A DNA stretch of 64,000 nucleotides from CAWCGU01 sp963795195 (GTDB lineage: Bacteria > Actinomycetota > Thermoleophilia > Solirubrobacterales > 70-9), in contig CAWCGU010000006.1 of assembly GCA_963795195.1 (NCBI GenBank), positions 558,001-622,000 of the forward strand, written 5' to 3'. Positions 45,841-54,798 of this stretch are shown here, piece after piece. The translations under genes were made by a program, and so were the position numbers. Under the pieces are notes generated by a model. It did no database searches. It was not told where the DNA came from and worked only from the letters and a program-made list of their open reading frames with translations. Position 1 is the stretch's first letter, and each line of letters begins with the position of its first letter.

Positions 45841-46517
45841 ACGACCCGGCGAGCCGAGCCGATGATCGTCGGCCTGACCGTCGGAAATGCGCTGGGCATC
45901 TCCCCGTGTTCGAGCTTTTCGATCTGCAACGGGGAGCGCTCCAGCAGCCGCTCTCCGCGACGATTCGGATGGCAACCGGCGGCGATGTAGCGATGCGGGA
46001 GCTCAACCAGATCCTGGAAGCGGCCGAGCAGCGTGCCTTCGCCGGCGTGGACGTGCTCCAAGTAGAGGTAGCGGCCTCCGGGCTTGAGCACACGCGCGAT
46101 CGTCGCGATCGCGCGCTCGGGGTCGGGGATCGAGCAGAAGACATAGGTGCCAACGACGGTGTCGAAGCTGGCGTCCTCGAAGGGAAGCTCCTCGGCCCCC
46201 GAATCCACCAGCTCGAAGGTTCCGACCGGTGGCGGTTCGCTGTCAAGCAGCGTGCGCAGGTGCGTCCGCATGTGCGGGCTCGGTTCGCTGACGACGAGCT
46301 CGGTCACGGCCCTGGTGTAGTGAGGGAGGTTGAGCCCGCTGCCGGCCCCGATCTCAAGCGTGCGGCCCGAGGCGTCGGCGACGAGGTCGCGCCTGATCTC
46401 TCGCTGGCCCGCCCTCTCTGAGACCGCGCAGACATATGGGTACCAGCGCGCGAAGAGGCGCTCATTCAGTCCCAGCGGATCTCGCATCAGCCGCCCCCGG
46501 ACGCGGGAGCCGGCCAC
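45837..46517 (-). CDS. Class I SAM-dependent methyltransferase (METTL7-like)
   Basis: 226 residues. SAM-binding motif LEIGAGSGLNLPHY, acidic end-of-strand region VVSEPSPHM, VDSGAEELPFEDASFDTVVGTYVFCS and the family-specific end HRYIAAGCHPNRRGERLLERS, seen in METTL7-like methyltransferases. Substrates in bacteria are unknown. GTG 46517 has GGAG about 6 nt upstream; an ATG at 46487 is an alternative. It is translationally coupled to the HATPase-GNAT gene. Confidence 0.82.
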   Translation of the reverse strand: MAGSRVRGRLMRDPLGLNERLFARWYPYVCAVSERAGQREIRRDLVADASGRTLEIGAGSGLNLPHYTRAVTELVVSEPSPHMRTHLRTLLDSEPPPVGTFELVDSGAEELPFEDASFDTVVGTYVFCSIPDPERAIATIARVLKPGGRYLYLEHVHAGEGTLLGRFQDLVELPHRYIAAGCHPNRRGERLLERSPLQIEKLEHGEMPSAFPTVRPTIIGSARRVV

Positions 46518-46587
46518 GCAGATCTCCAGTGATGCTGGGTGCGTGGCTGGCGGGAGCAGAGGATGCGGCGCACGTTTGTGAATTTAC

Positions 46588-48057
46588 CTATGCGGCGGCG
46601 CTGAGCTCGTAGGCGCCTGCATCGAAGCGCGCCGCCCTGCGCCGGAAGCCGGTCACGAAGCCCGGGTAGATCGCGAACTGGCGACCGGTCTCGTCGAGGT
46701 AGTAGCTGTCGCATCCCCCCGCGGTCCAGACCGTGCCCTCGCTGCGACGGTCGATTTCGGCGACGTAACCCTCGATCGCTTCAGGCCGGACCTCGATTCG
46801 GGCGGCGCGACGCCGCGCCATCGCCTCGATTGCGCTGAGCACGTGCCCGATCTGAGCCTCCAGCGAGAAGATCACGGAGTTGATCCCGATCGCGTTCGGC
46901 CCGAGCAGGATGAACATGTTGGGGAAGCCCGGCACGGTCGAACCCAGATAGGCACGCGGAGAGCGCTCCCAGACGTCGCCGAGAGTGCGACCGTTCTTAC
47001 CCTCCAGGCGGTTGACGAGCAGCGAGCGCGAGTACCGATAGCCGATCGCCGAGATGATCGTGTCGACACGGTGGTCGGTGCCATCCGCGGTTGTGATCGA
47101 AGACTTTCCGACGCGCGCGATCGGGTCGGTGACCAAGCTTGCGTTCGGCTCAGTCAGGGCCGGGTAGTAGGTGCTTGAGAGGATCGGGCGCTTGCAGCCG
47201 AACCGGTAGCGCGGAGTCAGGCGCTCACGCAGGTCCGGGTCGCGCACCTGGCGGCGCAGATGGGCGCGGCCGATCGCCTCGATCGGGGGCAGCATCGCGT
47301 TCTGGTTGCGGAAGCCGACACCCATCGCCTCAAGCGCTCCGAAGATCACATTCCGTTGCAGGTCCTGCGCCGCCGGCACGACCCGCAGAAGCCGCCGCTC
47401 CATCGAGCTCAGCTTGCGGTCGGGGTGCGGCAACACCCAGGGAGGCGTGCGCTGGAACACGAGCAGCCTGCCAACCTTGGGCTGGATGCGCGGAACGAAC
47501 TGAGCAGCGGCCGGACCGGTGCCGATTACCGCCACCCGCTCACCCTCGAGATTGTGCTCGTGGTCCCAGCGGGCAGAGTGGAACCGGTGCCCGGCGAAGC
47601 CGTCGAGTCCCGGGATGTCGGGCTCGTTCGGCTCGGCTGTCGCGCCGATCGCGCTGACGAGCAGATCGCAGCTCAGCTCCCCCGTGCTGGTCAGCACCCG
47701 CCAGAGTCCGCGCTCATCGTCCCAGGCGGAATGCTCCATCTCGCAACCGAAGCGGATGTGTGGGGTGACCCCACGGCTGTTTGCAACGTCGCGGACGTAC
47801 TCGAGGATCTCCTCCTGCCTCGGAAAAAGACGGGTCCAATTCGGGTTGCGAGCGAACGAGTAGGAGTAGAGGTGGGTGGGGATGTCGCAGGCGCAACCCG
47901 GGTAGGTGTGCTCGTACCAGGTACCACCAACCGATTCGTTCCGCTCGCAGATCACGAAGTCGTCGATACCCGCCTCGAGCAGCCGGACGCCGAGCCCGAC
48001 GCCGGCGATCCCGGCGCCGATGATCACGATGCGGCGGTGCTCGAGTCGGGCGCTCAT
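46588..48057 (-). CDS. Baeyer-Villiger-type flavin monooxygenase
   Basis: 489 residues with the two Rossmann motifs of class B flavin monooxygenases: VIIGAGIAGVGLGVRL near the N-terminus and VAVIGTGPAAAQFVP at about 180. Between them is the Baeyer-Villiger fingerprint-like FAGHRFHSARWDH (FxGxxxHxxxW). NESVGGTWYEHTYPGCACD is also typical of this group. Such enzymes insert oxygen next to a ketone using NADPH and O2, giving esters or lactones. It overlaps the SDR gene by 4 bp (ATGA 48054-48057), so the P450 to SDR to monooxygenase order is one message. Confidence 0.87.
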   Translation of the reverse strand: MSARLEHRRIVIIGAGIAGVGLGVRLLEAGIDDFVICERNESVGGTWYEHTYPGCACDIPTHLYSYSFARNPNWTRLFPRQEEILEYVRDVANSRGVTPHIRFGCEMEHSAWDDERGLWRVLTSTGELSCDLLVSAIGATAEPNEPDIPGLDGFAGHRFHSARWDHEHNLEGERVAVIGTGPAAAQFVPRIQPKVGRLLVFQRTPPWVLPHPDRKLSSMERRLLRVVPAAQDLQRNVIFGALEAMGVGFRNQNAMLPPIEAIGRAHLRRQVRDPDLRERLTPRYRFGCKRPILSSTYYPALTEPNASLVTDPIARVGKSSITTADGTDHRVDTIISAIGYRYSRSLLVNRLEGKNGRTLGDVWERSPRAYLGSTVPGFPNMFILLGPNAIGINSVIFSLEAQIGHVLSAIEAMARRRAARIEVRPEAIEGYVAEIDRRSEGTVWTAGGCDSYYLDETGRQFAIYPGFVTGFRRRAARFDAGAYELSAAA

Positions 48058-48863
48058 GGCATCTGGGCTCGCGCGACGAGGCCCTGCACTGGTCCGGGAG
48101 CGAGGCGCAGCAGCCTGAACGCAAGCGTCGACTCGAATCCGACGGGAACGATCTCCTTGTTACCCTCGACCGCTCCCGCAATCGCCTTGGCGACCAGGTC
48201 CGGCGAGTGCCCGTAGCGCATCGCGCGCTCGGCGCTCTCGCGCTTGGCTTCCATCCTCCCCACCATTCGCGTCCGGGTCGCGATCGGTGTCTTGATCACG
48301 CCGGGGCAGATCACGCTGACGCCGACTCCGGCCCCTGACCAGTCGGCGCGCAGGCACTGGGAGAGCATGATCACCGCCGCCTTGGAGGCACAGTAGGCGG
48401 CCATGTTGCGGTTGGCGATGTAGCCGGCGCCCGAGGCGACGTTGACGACCTGGCCGTGGCCGCGCTTCACCATCGGAGCACCGAAGGCGCGGCAACCGTG
48501 GACCACGCCGTCGAGGTTGATCGATCGCAGCCACTCCCAGTCCTCGAGGCTGTTGTCGAGGAAGGGCCCGGCGACGCCGACACCGGCATTGTTGACCGCA
48601 ACGTCGACGGGGCCCTGCTGCGCTTCGACTCGTTCCGCCAGCTGCGCGACGGCCGCGGCGTCGGCGACGTCGCAAATCTCGCACGCCGCGGCCGGGCCGA
48701 GCTTCGAGCACTTCGCGGCGACCCGGGCGGCGGAATCGCCATCGATGTCGACGGCGACCACCTGGGCCCCCCTCTTGGCGAAGGCCAGCGCCGTCGCCTC
48801 GCCGATGCCGCTGCCGGCGCCGGTGATAACGGCACGAGACCCCTCGAGGCGAACCCGGCTCAC
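48054..48863 (-). CDS. Short-chain dehydrogenase/reductase
   Basis: 269 residues, classical SDR: cofactor motif ITGAGSGIGEATA, NNAGVGVAG, catalytic Ser in VASGAGYIA and the YCASK of the Tyr-x-x-x-Lys pair. ASP after strand 2 (VVAVDID) suggests NAD(H). It overlaps the P450 by 4 bp upstream and the Baeyer-Villiger monooxygenase by 4 bp downstream. In the pathway it would oxidise the P450-made alcohol to the ketone that the monooxygenase needs. Confidence 0.88.
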   Translation of the reverse strand: MSRVRLEGSRAVITGAGSGIGEATALAFAKRGAQVVAVDIDGDSAARVAAKCSKLGPAAACEICDVADAAAVAQLAERVEAQQGPVDVAVNNAGVGVAGPFLDNSLEDWEWLRSINLDGVVHGCRAFGAPMVKRGHGQVVNVASGAGYIANRNMAAYCASKAAVIMLSQCLRADWSGAGVGVSVICPGVIKTPIATRTRMVGRMEAKRESAERAMRYGHSPDLVAKAIAGAVEGNKEIVPVGFESTLAFRLLRLAPGPVQGLVARAQMP

Positions 48864-50275
48864 GCCGCCGCCGCCATCTGCCCGGCGCGACTGCGGGCGA
48901 CCATGCGAACTCCATTGCGCGGTCTAAGCGTCAATGTCGCCTCCGGTTCCACGCGGTGGCCGGGCACCAGGTCATAAACAAAGCGGCGACTCATCATCGC
49001 GGCGATCAGCGTCGTCTCCATCAGCGCGAAGCTCGAGCCGATGCAGATCCGGCGCCCGCCTCCGAACGGCAGGTAGGCCGAACGGTGGCGTGATTTCGCG
49101 TTCTCACCCAGAAAGCGGGTCGGGTCGAAGGCGTCGGGGTTCGGCCACCAGCGCTCGTCGTTGTGAACGGCGTGAATGGGGATGATCACAGTCGCCCCCT
49201 TGGGGATTCGGTGACCGTCGATCTCGTCATCCTCGATGCAGACCCGCGGAATCGCCCAGGCGGGCGGGTAGACGCGCATCGCCTCCTGGAAGCAGGCCGT
49301 CGTCCATGGCAGGGCGGCGAGGTCCTTGACGGTCGGGCGGTGGTCGCCCAGCGCCGCGTCGACCTCCTCGAGCATGCGGTCGCGTGCATCGGTGTTGCGG
49401 GCAAGCAGGTACCACATCCAGGCCAGCGCGTTGGCCGTCGTCTCGTGGCCGGCGAGCATGAATGTGACGGCCTCGTCGCGGACCCGCCGGGGGCTCAGGG
49501 AACCTTCTTCGTCACGCGCCTTCAGCAGCAGGCCGAGCAGGTCCTCGGTGTCGCTTGGGTTGGCTGTGCGCTGGTTGATCACGTCCCAAACGGTCCTGTC
49601 GATCGTACGCAGCGCGTACTGAGCCTTGTTCAGCGGCGGCGGCATCACCGGCGAGTGCTGGATCGTCGCCGCCGCCAGGCGCACGCTCCACACCGGCGGG
49701 TAGATCACCATCAGCAGACGCGTTCCGAACTCGGCCGTGCGCAAAGCGTCGGTGACGGAGCGGCCGAGCTTTCGCGAAAGGTCGCCGAGCGCACGGCCGA
49801 ACAGCGCAGCGCCGACCACATCGAGCGTGAGTTCGGTCATCGCCGCCGCCATCTCGATCTCGGCCTCGTCCTCGCTCCTGTCGAGGCGGTCACAGAAGCG
49901 CTCGATCGGGTCGATCATCAGCTCGCAGAGACCGTTGAGGTGGCGCTTGGCCATCACCGGGTTGAGCATCATCCGGTGGCGCCTCCAGGACTCGTCCTCG
50001 TCGGTGAAGAGGTTGAGGCCGAGAGCGGCTCGCAGGAGCTCGTACTCGATCGACTTGTGGTAGCGGTCGGCGCCCTCGTGCAACACGTGGTCGACGTAGT
50101 CGGGATGTGAGATCCCGAAGGCGACCCTGCGGCCGGCGCGCCAGCTAACGATGTCGTGACCGGTCGCCCCACGCACCAGCTCGCTGTCGATCGACAGCCC
50201 GCTCCAGAGGACTTCACGGGCGACCCGGAGGCCACTCATCGTCGGGGTCTTGCGATACGAAGTCGCAGCTTCCAT
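48860..50275 (-). CDS. Cytochrome P450 of the oxidative operon
   Basis: About 471 residues. I-helix FMLAGHETTANALAW, ExxR in ACFQEAMRVYPPAWAIPR and haem loop LPFGGGRRICIGSSFALME are all canonical. It is the first gene of the P450-SDR-monooxygenase operon and lies divergent to a TetR. The ATG at 50275 is preferred to GTG 50284 because AGAGG stands 6-8 nt before it. A TATATT -10 on the minus strand (50304-50309) drives it. It likely hydroxylates the pathway substrate (alkane, cycloalkane or terpene-like; not determined). Confidence 0.87.
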   Translation of the reverse strand: MEAATSYRKTPTMSGLRVAREVLWSGLSIDSELVRGATGHDIVSWRAGRRVAFGISHPDYVDHVLHEGADRYHKSIEYELLRAALGLNLFTDEDESWRRHRMMLNPVMAKRHLNGLCELMIDPIERFCDRLDRSEDEAEIEMAAAMTELTLDVVGAALFGRALGDLSRKLGRSVTDALRTAEFGTRLLMVIYPPVWSVRLAAATIQHSPVMPPPLNKAQYALRTIDRTVWDVINQRTANPSDTEDLLGLLLKARDEEGSLSPRRVRDEAVTFMLAGHETTANALAWMWYLLARNTDARDRMLEEVDAALGDHRPTVKDLAALPWTTACFQEAMRVYPPAWAIPRVCIEDDEIDGHRIPKGATVIIPIHAVHNDERWWPNPDAFDPTRFLGENAKSRHRSAYLPFGGGRRICIGSSFALMETTLIAAMMSRRFVYDLVPGHRVEPEATLTLRPRNGVRMVARSRAGQMAAAA

Positions 50276-50303
50276 CGCCGGCACCTCTGCTTTTAGAACC
50301 GCA

Positions 50304-50309
50304 AATATA
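50304..50309 (-). promoter_or_regulatory. -10 TATATT of the P450 operon
   Basis: TATATT on the minus strand gives a 5' leader of about 20-25 nt containing AGAGG before ATG 50275. The operator array begins 5 bp upstream, placing a bound repressor over the -35 and spacer region. Confidence 0.5.
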
Positions 50310-50313
50310 CGCT

Positions 50314-50340
50314 ACCGTACATACGGTGCCGTACAGTACA
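50314..50340. promoter_or_regulatory. Three-half-site operator array for the divergent TetR
   Basis: Alternating half-sites CCGTA (50315-50319), TACGG (50322-50326) and CCGTA (50329-50333) are spaced by two bases. Two overlapping palindromes result: ACCGTACATACGGT (50314-50327) and TACGGTGCCGTA (50322-50333). A further GTAC follows to 50339. The 7-bp period is fitting for cooperative TetR binding. Confidence 0.62.
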
Positions 50341-50373
50341 CTAAGCCGCCGTCGGATGTAGCAAGCTCTGCGA

Positions 50374-50991
50374 ATGGCCCAGGTCAAGACCCGCACACGC
50401 GCTCCCCGCCTACCGGCGTCGGTCCGGCGCGAGCAGGCTCTCGACGCCGCCCTCTTGATCACCGCGGCGGCCGGCATCGAGGCGGTCTCGATGGAGGCGG
50501 TCGCTCGTGAGGTCGGGGTAGCCAAGACCGTCGTCTACGAGGCCTTCCCCGACAGCCAGGCGCTGATCGCCGGGCTGCTCGAGCGCGAGCACAACCGGGC
50601 GATGGTGGAGCTGCTGGCGATGATTCCGGCGACGAGCACGAACTCGAAGCCGGACGAGCTGCTGCTCGAAGCGCTCGGGCACTTCCTGGGGGCGCTCGAG
50701 CAGAACCCTGAGCGCTGGAGGCTGTTGCTGATCCCCTCCCATGGCGCTCCGGCGGCGATCCGCGAGTACATCGAGATCGCGCGGTCGCAGCTGCTCGCGG
50801 TGCTGGTTCCGATCCTCGAGTGGGGCATGGCCGCCCGCGGCGGTCCCCACCTCGATCCGCGTCTCAGCGCCGAGGTCGCGCTGGGGGCCTCGGAGACGCT
50901 GGCGAGGCTCTACCTGGATGACCCGAAAGCGAACCCGCCCGAGAAGCTGGAAGCGTTCGCGGCGCAGCTACTCGGGCACGTGCGGGCGTAG
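50374..50991 (+). CDS. TetR-family regulator of the P450-SDR-monooxygenase operon
   Basis: 205 residues with an N-terminal DNA-binding domain: ALLITAAAGIEAVSMEAVAREVGVAK and TVVYEAFPDSQALI (helix-turn-helix plus the TVYxxF recognition helix end). The C-terminal ligand-binding helices are typical in length. It is divergent from the P450 operon with the palindromic array at 50314-50340 between them, so it is the presumed repressor, also of itself. TACACT at 50337-50342 overlaps the operator and could be its own -10. Confidence 0.87.
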   Translation: MAQVKTRTRAPRLPASVRREQALDAALLITAAAGIEAVSMEAVAREVGVAKTVVYEAFPDSQALIAGLLEREHNRAMVELLAMIPATSTNSKPDELLLEALGHFLGALEQNPERWRLLLIPSHGAPAAIREYIEIARSQLLAVLVPILEWGMAARGGPHLDPRLSAEVALGASETLARLYLDDPKANPPEKLEAFAAQLLGHVRA

Positions 50992-50995
50992 GCAA

Positions 50996-51013
50996 GCCCG
51001 CGGGGCGGCGGGC
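50996..51013. terminator. Hairpin between converging TetR and MFS genes
   Basis: GCCCGC (50996-51001) and GCGGGC (51008-51013) form a 6-bp stem with a 6-nt loop in the 40-bp gap between two converging stops. No T-tract. Confidence 0.4.
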
Positions 51014-51031
51014 GTATTGAGAGTCAGGCTC

Positions 51032-52519
51032 CTAGGTCGCCTCGGAGTGGGCCGGTCCCGACCGACCGACCCGCGTGCGAGCGTGCCCCCCTACCGCAGC
51101 CTGCTCGGGCTTCGGCTCGGAGCGCAGAACCGTTACGGCCACTCCGATCGCGGCGACAACCAGGGCCGCTCCGATCAGGTAGGCGAGGTGGTAGCCGCCG
51201 TTCAGCGCCGCAGCATTCGACTCACCGCTTGCCAGCAGGGTGTCCGTGCGCTCACTCGCGAGGGTTGCCAGCACGGCAAGGCCGATCGCGCCGCCGACCT
51301 GAACCGTGGTGTTGACCAGGCCCGAGGCCAGACCCGCGTCGCTCGGGGTTGCTCCGGACATCGCCAGGGTCATTAGCGCCGGGAACGAGAGACCCGCTCC
51401 AAAGCCGAGCGCCAGCATCACCGGCAGGATGTGGAGGGCCCAGGTCCCGTCCACCGGTGCGCGCGCGAACAAAAGCAGGCCCAAGGCGGCGCAGATGAGC
51501 CCGGCGATCAGGGTCGGGCGCGCTCCGAAGCCGATGATCAGCTTCTCGGCGAAGCCCAGCGAGAGCGTGCCCATGACGATGCACGAGGGCAGGAAGGCGA
51601 GCCCGACCTCGAGCGGTGAGTAACCGAGGATCTCCTGCATGTAGAGGGCGCCGAGGAAGAACATCGAGAAGAACCCGACGACCAGCAACGCCATCACCAG
51701 GTTTGCCCCGGTCACGTTGCGCGAACCGAACAGGCGCAGCGGCATCAGCGGATTCGCGATCCGCGCCTGGCGCAGGACGAACGAGGTGACCAACCCGATC
51801 GCGACAACGCCCATCAGGATCGTCTGTGCGGAGTCCCAGCCCAGTTGCCCGCCCTCCAGCAGCGTGTAGACGCCGAGCATCAGGCCGGCCGTAAGCAGGA
51901 CGGCGCCGGGGGTGTCCGCCCCTTCCTTCAGCCCGATACCGGGGCTGTCCTCGACCAGGCGGGTGGCCGCGATGGCGACGCCGATTCCCACCGGGACATT
52001 GATCAGGAAGATCCAGTGCCAGTTGATGGCGTCGGTCAGAACGCCACCGGCGAGCAGCCCGATGGAGGCGCCCGCCGAGGCGATGAAGCTGTAGACGCCG
52101 ATCGCCTTCGCCTGCTCACGCGGCTCGGGGAACATGGTCACGATCATCCCCAGGATCACAGCCGAGCCGATCGCCCCCCCTGCGCCCTGGACGAAGCGCG
52201 CGGCGATCAGAACCTCCTGCGTCGGCGCAAGCGCGCAGAGCAGCGACGCGAGGGTGAAGATCCCGAGTCCGCCCAGGAAGATCCGCCGCTGGCCGATCAG
52301 GTCGCCGAGGCGACCCGCCAGGAGCAGAAGCCCACCGAAGGCGATCAGGTACGCGTTGACGACCCAGGCGAGGTTCGCCTGACTGAATCCGAGGTCATCG
52401 CGGATCGACGGCAGCGCCACGTTGACGATCGTGGCGTCGAGCACGATCATCAGCGCGCCGCCGCAGAGGACGTAGAGCGCCTTCCAGCGATTCTGTTCGT
52501 TGTTGGCCGCAGCGTTCAT
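51032..52519 (-). CDS. MFS multidrug exporter, DHA2 (EmrB/QacA) type
   Basis: About 495 residues and 14 membrane helices. Motifs of the 14-TMS drug:H+ antiporters are seen: LDATIVNVALPSIRDDLG in helix 1, AGRLGDLIGQRRIF (motif A), and GWHWIF-like NWHWIFLINVPVG. The C-terminal tail (after VTVLRSEPKP) is Arg/Gly-rich. Exports hydrophobic compounds using the proton gradient. Start at ATG 52519, because AAGGAG stands 8 nt upstream; the in-frame codon at 52579 is unlikely. Confidence 0.88.
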   Translation of the reverse strand: MNAAANNEQNRWKALYVLCGGALMIVLDATIVNVALPSIRDDLGFSQANLAWVVNAYLIAFGGLLLLAGRLGDLIGQRRIFLGGLGIFTLASLLCALAPTQEVLIAARFVQGAGGAIGSAVILGMIVTMFPEPREQAKAIGVYSFIASAGASIGLLAGGVLTDAINWHWIFLINVPVGIGVAIAATRLVEDSPGIGLKEGADTPGAVLLTAGLMLGVYTLLEGGQLGWDSAQTILMGVVAIGLVTSFVLRQARIANPLMPLRLFGSRNVTGANLVMALLVVGFFSMFFLGALYMQEILGYSPLEVGLAFLPSCIVMGTLSLGFAEKLIIGFGARPTLIAGLICAALGLLLFARAPVDGTWALHILPVMLALGFGAGLSFPALMTLAMSGATPSDAGLASGLVNTTVQVGGAIGLAVLATLASERTDTLLASGESNAAALNGGYHLAYLIGAALVVAAIGVAVTVLRSEPKPEQAAVGGHARTRVGRSGPAHSEAT

Positions 52520-52639
52520 GCCTTGAACTCCTTGGGTAGCGAGCGGAGGGGTCGCTATTAAGACGGCAAACCGAGGCAAGACTCATCGGCGCTTCGAGGA
52601 TAGGAAGCGGCAATCGAGGCCCTCGCCACGATCGGAAAC

Positions 52640-53185
52640 CTACGCGGACATCGCCTTCCACTCCGCCTTGTGCGCCCGCTTCTGCTCTTGGTAGTGGTCA
52701 AGTGCTTCGAGCGAATCGACGTCGCCGAGCGTCGGATACGGTGGCACCAGTCCTTCAGCGGCCGCGACCCCGAAGCGGTTGAACAGCACCGAACCGAGCG
52801 CCTTGACCTTCATCTCGCCGAATCCCGGCAGGGCAGAGATGTTGGCACGCAGCGCCTGCGAATCGGCGGCGTCGGTCCAGACCCGGGCCGCATCGCCGTC
52901 GTAGGTGTCCCTGATCTGGACGGCCAGGTCGTGCACCCGCTGGGCCATCGACCCCGGGTAGCGATGGATCGCCGGCCGCTCACGGAAGACCGGCTCGAGG
53001 TCGGCGGCGGCCAGCGTCTCGGCGTCGATCGCGCCCAGCCGCTCGCGTAGCTCCAGCGGTCCGGCGAAGGCCTTCTGCACCGTCACCTGCTGATCCAGCA
53101 GAAAGCCGATGAGCAAAGCCATCGGATCGCCCGCGATCAACTGGTTGGCTTCCGCCGACGACGTGAAGTAGAGCTGGTCGGGCAT
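52640..53185 (-). CDS. HhH-GPD-type base-excision-repair-like protein
   Basis: 181 residues matching the uncharacterised HhH-GPD family known as TIGR03252: LIGFLLDQQVTVQKAFAGP, ERPAIHRYPGSMAQRV and the hairpin LPGFGEMKVKALG. The GPD Asp region follows. The family is widespread in actinobacteria and is presumed to have a DNA-repair-like fold without established substrate. TACGAT lies 10 nt before ATG 53185. Confidence 0.85.
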   Translation of the reverse strand: MPDQLYFTSSAEANQLIAGDPMALLIGFLLDQQVTVQKAFAGPLELRERLGAIDAETLAAADLEPVFRERPAIHRYPGSMAQRVHDLAVQIRDTYDGDAARVWTDAADSQALRANISALPGFGEMKVKALGSVLFNRFGVAAAEGLVPPYPTLGDVDSLEALDHYQEQKRAHKAEWKAMSA

Positions 53186-53195
53186 CGCTCAGGCG

Positions 53196-53201
53196 ATCGT
53201 A
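53196..53201 (-). promoter_or_regulatory. Leaderless -10 (TACGAT)
   Basis: TACGAT on the minus strand ends 10 nt before ATG 53185. Confidence 0.45.
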
Positions 53202-53209
53202 TCCTGACG

Positions 53210-53566
53210 CTACTTCGGCTGCCAGAGCGCGATCTCGGCGCCCGCGGGGGCGCGAACAACGCTGCGCCACCCCGCGGGCCCCTCGCAGGGCTCCAGCAGG
53301 GTCGAGGCACCGAGGGACAGCGCCCGGCCGGTCACCGCTTCAAGATCGTCCACCTCGACGTAGGGAAGCCAGAGTGAGCGCCTGGCGCCGCACTCGACCA
53401 CCCCGCCCTCGATTTCGCCGCCCATGCCCAGCGTGAGATAGGAGCCGGCGTCGACCTTGATCTGCTCCGCGTTCCAACCGAACAGGCGCGTGTAAAAACC
53501 ACACGCCCTGGGCAAGTTGCCGGTGTGGAGTTCGAGATGCACGACGGGGTGGCTTCGCTCTGGCAT
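53210..53566 (-). CDS. Glyoxalase/VOC-family protein
   Basis: 118 residues from ATG 53566. One beta-alpha-beta-beta-beta unit pair of the VOC fold: VVHLELHTGNLPRACGFYTRLFGW with the first metal-ligand type His, SYLTLGMGGEIEGGVVECG, then LWLPYVEVDDLEAVTGRALSLGA and a final EIALWQPK. These are often dioxygenase-like or resistance proteins of unknown substrate. Two earlier in-frame starts exist (53608 and 53638); 53566 best fits the domain boundary. Confidence 0.8.
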   Translation of the reverse strand: MPERSHPVVHLELHTGNLPRACGFYTRLFGWNAEQIKVDAGSYLTLGMGGEIEGGVVECGARRSLWLPYVEVDDLEAVTGRALSLGASTLLEPCEGPAGWRSVVRAPAGAEIALWQPK

Positions 53567-53645
53567 CAGCGTTCTGTCCGTAGGACCGCCCTCGGCATCG
53601 AAACTCATCGAGGCGCAGCGATGAGTCCGGACCCCCACCCCGGTC

Positions 53646-53651
53646 TAACCT
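53646..53651 (+). promoter_or_regulatory. Leaderless -10 (TAACCT) for the ECF sigma gene
   Basis: TAACCT ends 7 nt before ATG 53659. Confidence 0.45.
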
Positions 53652-53658
53652 TCAGACG

Positions 53659-54792
53659 ATGAATTCGCCCCCAGGAACTTCAACGGCTCCAGCGGCGGTT
53701 TCCGCGCCCGACCCGAGCCTGCTCGAGGCCGCACGCGGTGGCGACGAGGCCGCCTTCGGCCGGCTGATCGAGCCGCGGCGCGGGGAGCTCCACGCCCACT
53801 GCTACCGGATGCTCGGTTCGCTGCATGACGCCGAGGACGCCTACCAGGACGCGATGCTGCGCGCCTGGAAGGCGCTCGCCAGGCTGGACGACGCGGCCTC
53901 GCTGCGCGCCTGGCTCTACCGGATCGCAACCAACACCTGCCTTGACGTGATCGCCAAGCGGCCAAAGCGGGTGCTGCCGATCGACTACGGCGGACCCCAC
54001 GATCCGCACGACGGCCCCGGCGAGCCACTCGTCGAATCGGTCTGGGTCGAGCCGTACCCGGACGAAAGGATCGGGGTCGCGGACGGGTACGCGGCGCCGG
54101 AGGCGCGCTACGAGCAGCGGGAAGCCGTCGAGCTGGCCTTCGTCGCCGCCCTGCAGTTGCTGCCCGGGAACCAGCGGGCGGCGCTGATCCTGCGCGAGGT
54201 GCTGGGCTTCTCGGCGAAAGAGGTCGCCGCCGCACTCGACACCTCGGTTCAATCCGTCAACAGCGCCCTGCAGCGCGCCCGCAGGACCGTCGACGAGCAG
54301 CTGCCCGAGCACAGCCAGCAGGAGACGCTTCGCTCACTCGGAGACGACGACCTCAAGGACCTGGTGGAACGCTACATGGAGGCGATGGACGGGGGCGACA
54401 TCGATGCGGTCGTCGAGATGCTCGCCGAGGATGCAGCCTGGTCAATGCCGCCGCTGGCGAGCTGGTACTACGGACCCGATCTGCGCGACTTCCTGACGGT
54501 CGGCCCGCTCTCCGGGAAGTGGCGCTGGCGGCGCCTGGCGACCGTGGCCAACGGCCAGCCGGCGATCGGCGCCTACACCTGGGACGAAGTCGAGCAGGCC
54601 TACCTCCCGTTTGCGCTGGACGTGCTGACCCTCGAGGGCGGCCAGATCAAGCAGGTCACCGCATTTATCGTGCGCACGATCGAGGTGCCCGATCCGGAAG
54701 CGTTCGCCGACTATCCGGAGCAGGCGCTCCTCGCCGACAAGGTCCGGGATGTGTTTGAGCGCTTTGGGCTGCCGATAAGACTGGACGAGTGA
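53659..54792 (+). CDS. ECF-type sigma factor with SnoaL-like C-terminal domain (SigG/SigJ-like)
   Basis: 377 residues. Sigma region 2 (about 25-95) has ELHAHCYRMLGSLHDAEDAYQDAMLRAW; region 4 (about 165-215) has LQLLPGNQRAALILREVLGFSAKEVAAALDTSVQSVNSALQRAR. After it a 130-residue domain resembles SnoaL (LVERYMEAMDGGDIDAVVEMLAEDA). Such tails in actinobacterial ECF sigma factors act in place of an anti-sigma. Overall the protein fits the TIGR02960-type group typified by M. tuberculosis SigG. No anti-sigma gene is adjacent. Confidence 0.87.
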   Translation: MNSPPGTSTAPAAVSAPDPSLLEAARGGDEAAFGRLIEPRRGELHAHCYRMLGSLHDAEDAYQDAMLRAWKALARLDDAASLRAWLYRIATNTCLDVIAKRPKRVLPIDYGGPHDPHDGPGEPLVESVWVEPYPDERIGVADGYAAPEARYEQREAVELAFVAALQLLPGNQRAALILREVLGFSAKEVAAALDTSVQSVNSALQRARRTVDEQLPEHSQQETLRSLGDDDLKDLVERYMEAMDGGDIDAVVEMLAEDAAWSMPPLASWYYGPDLRDFLTVGPLSGKWRWRRLATVANGQPAIGAYTWDEVEQAYLPFALDVLTLEGGQIKQVTAFIVRTIEVPDPEAFADYPEQALLADKVRDVFERFGLPIRLDE

Positions 54793-54798
54793 CGGGCG

